Positions 5,375 through 5,447 of a DNA stretch of 5,447 nucleotides are shown here, one piece after another; the stretch's first letter is position 1, and every line of letters begins with the position of its first letter. Both the position numbers and the translations under genes were made by a program. Under the pieces are notes generated by a model that was not told the DNA's origin, ran no database searches, and was given only the letters and a program-made list of their open reading frames with translations. Source of the stretch: JANNAV01 sp031384695 (GTDB taxonomy: Bacteria; Pseudomonadota; Alphaproteobacteria; Rhodobacterales; Rhodobacteraceae). Location of the stretch: contig JANNAV010000297.1 of assembly GCA_031384695.1 (NCBI GenBank), positions 1 through 5,447 on the forward strand, read 5' to 3'.

Positions 5375-5441
5375 GGGGTACCCCCATTTTACCCACCCCC
5401 ACAGGGGCCCCCCGGGGTTGGCCCCGGGGCCCCCCCCCCCG
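5375..5441. other. G/C homopolymer-rich stretch with nested palindromes
   Basis: This non-coding end of the window holds the palindrome GGGGTACCCC (5375-5384), then an inverted-repeat array of G4 (5404-5407), C6 (5408-5413), G4 (5414-5417), loop TTGG, C4 (5422-5425), G4 (5426-5429) and C11 (5430-5440). It could fold into a GC hairpin of about 12 pairs with a small bulge. No gene or promoter is visible. It may be a real structured element or sequence error in homopolymers near a contig end. Confidence 0.45.
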
Positions 5442-5447
5442 TCGGTG

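Noticed and set aside
5317..5394. Tiny - strand ORF of about 23 codons ending inside the 17-bp hairpin
   Set aside because: Too short, no ribosome site, and its end is created by the palindrome.

Overview
The window reads as chromosomal DNA of a high-GC alphaproteobacterium, most likely Rhodobacteraceae (Roseobacter/Rhodobacter type). That placement rests on codon usage, protein style and gene content, not on any marker gene. All genes are intact apart from the first, which is cut by the left edge. I saw no RNA gene, CRISPR array, insertion sequence or phage gene.

Region 1 (1-2992, + strand) is the downstream end of a tightly packed catabolic operon: the C-terminal half of an acyl-CoA dehydrogenase, a hotdog-fold (4HBT-type) acyl-CoA thioesterase, a RidA/YjgF-family protein, and an aryl-CoA ligase of the benzoate/2-aminobenzoate-CoA ligase type. 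The spacings are a 4-base overlap, 2 bases and 12 bases. A CoA ligase, beta-oxidation enzymes and a RidA-like 'translation inhibitor' together match what I recall of the CoA-dependent aerobic 2-aminobenzoate (anthranilate) clusters of Azoarcus evansii. There the ligase makes 2-aminobenzoyl-CoA, a fused monooxygenase/reductase dearomatises it, and beta-oxidation-like steps open the ring. The monooxygenase/reductase, hydratase and dehydrogenase would lie upstream of position 1 and are not visible, so the exact aryl substrate is an inference. The RidA protein lacks the arginine needed for imine deamination in canonical RidA.

Region 2 (2995-4171, - strand) holds a small 56-residue ORF, probably a real gene and convergent with the ligase gene, and upstream of it a fumarylacetoacetate hydrolase (FAH) family enzyme. 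The latter most resembles 2,4-diketo-3-deoxy-L-rhamnonate/fuconate hydrolases, often annotated as ureidoglycolate lyase. Its coding strand and codon style set it apart from the aryl-CoA operon, and it probably serves sugar-acid catabolism.

Region 3 (4172-5447) contains a 160-base divergent intergenic stretch with a perfect ATGCAA-N6-TTGCAT dyad, a polytopic membrane protein of unknown function, a perfect 17-bp inverted repeat directly after its stop codon, and a terminal stretch of G/C homopolymers that may be structured or an assembly artefact. Across the whole window the + strand is G-rich at third codon positions whichever strand is coding, which suggests replication-linked strand asymmetry with + as the leading strand.
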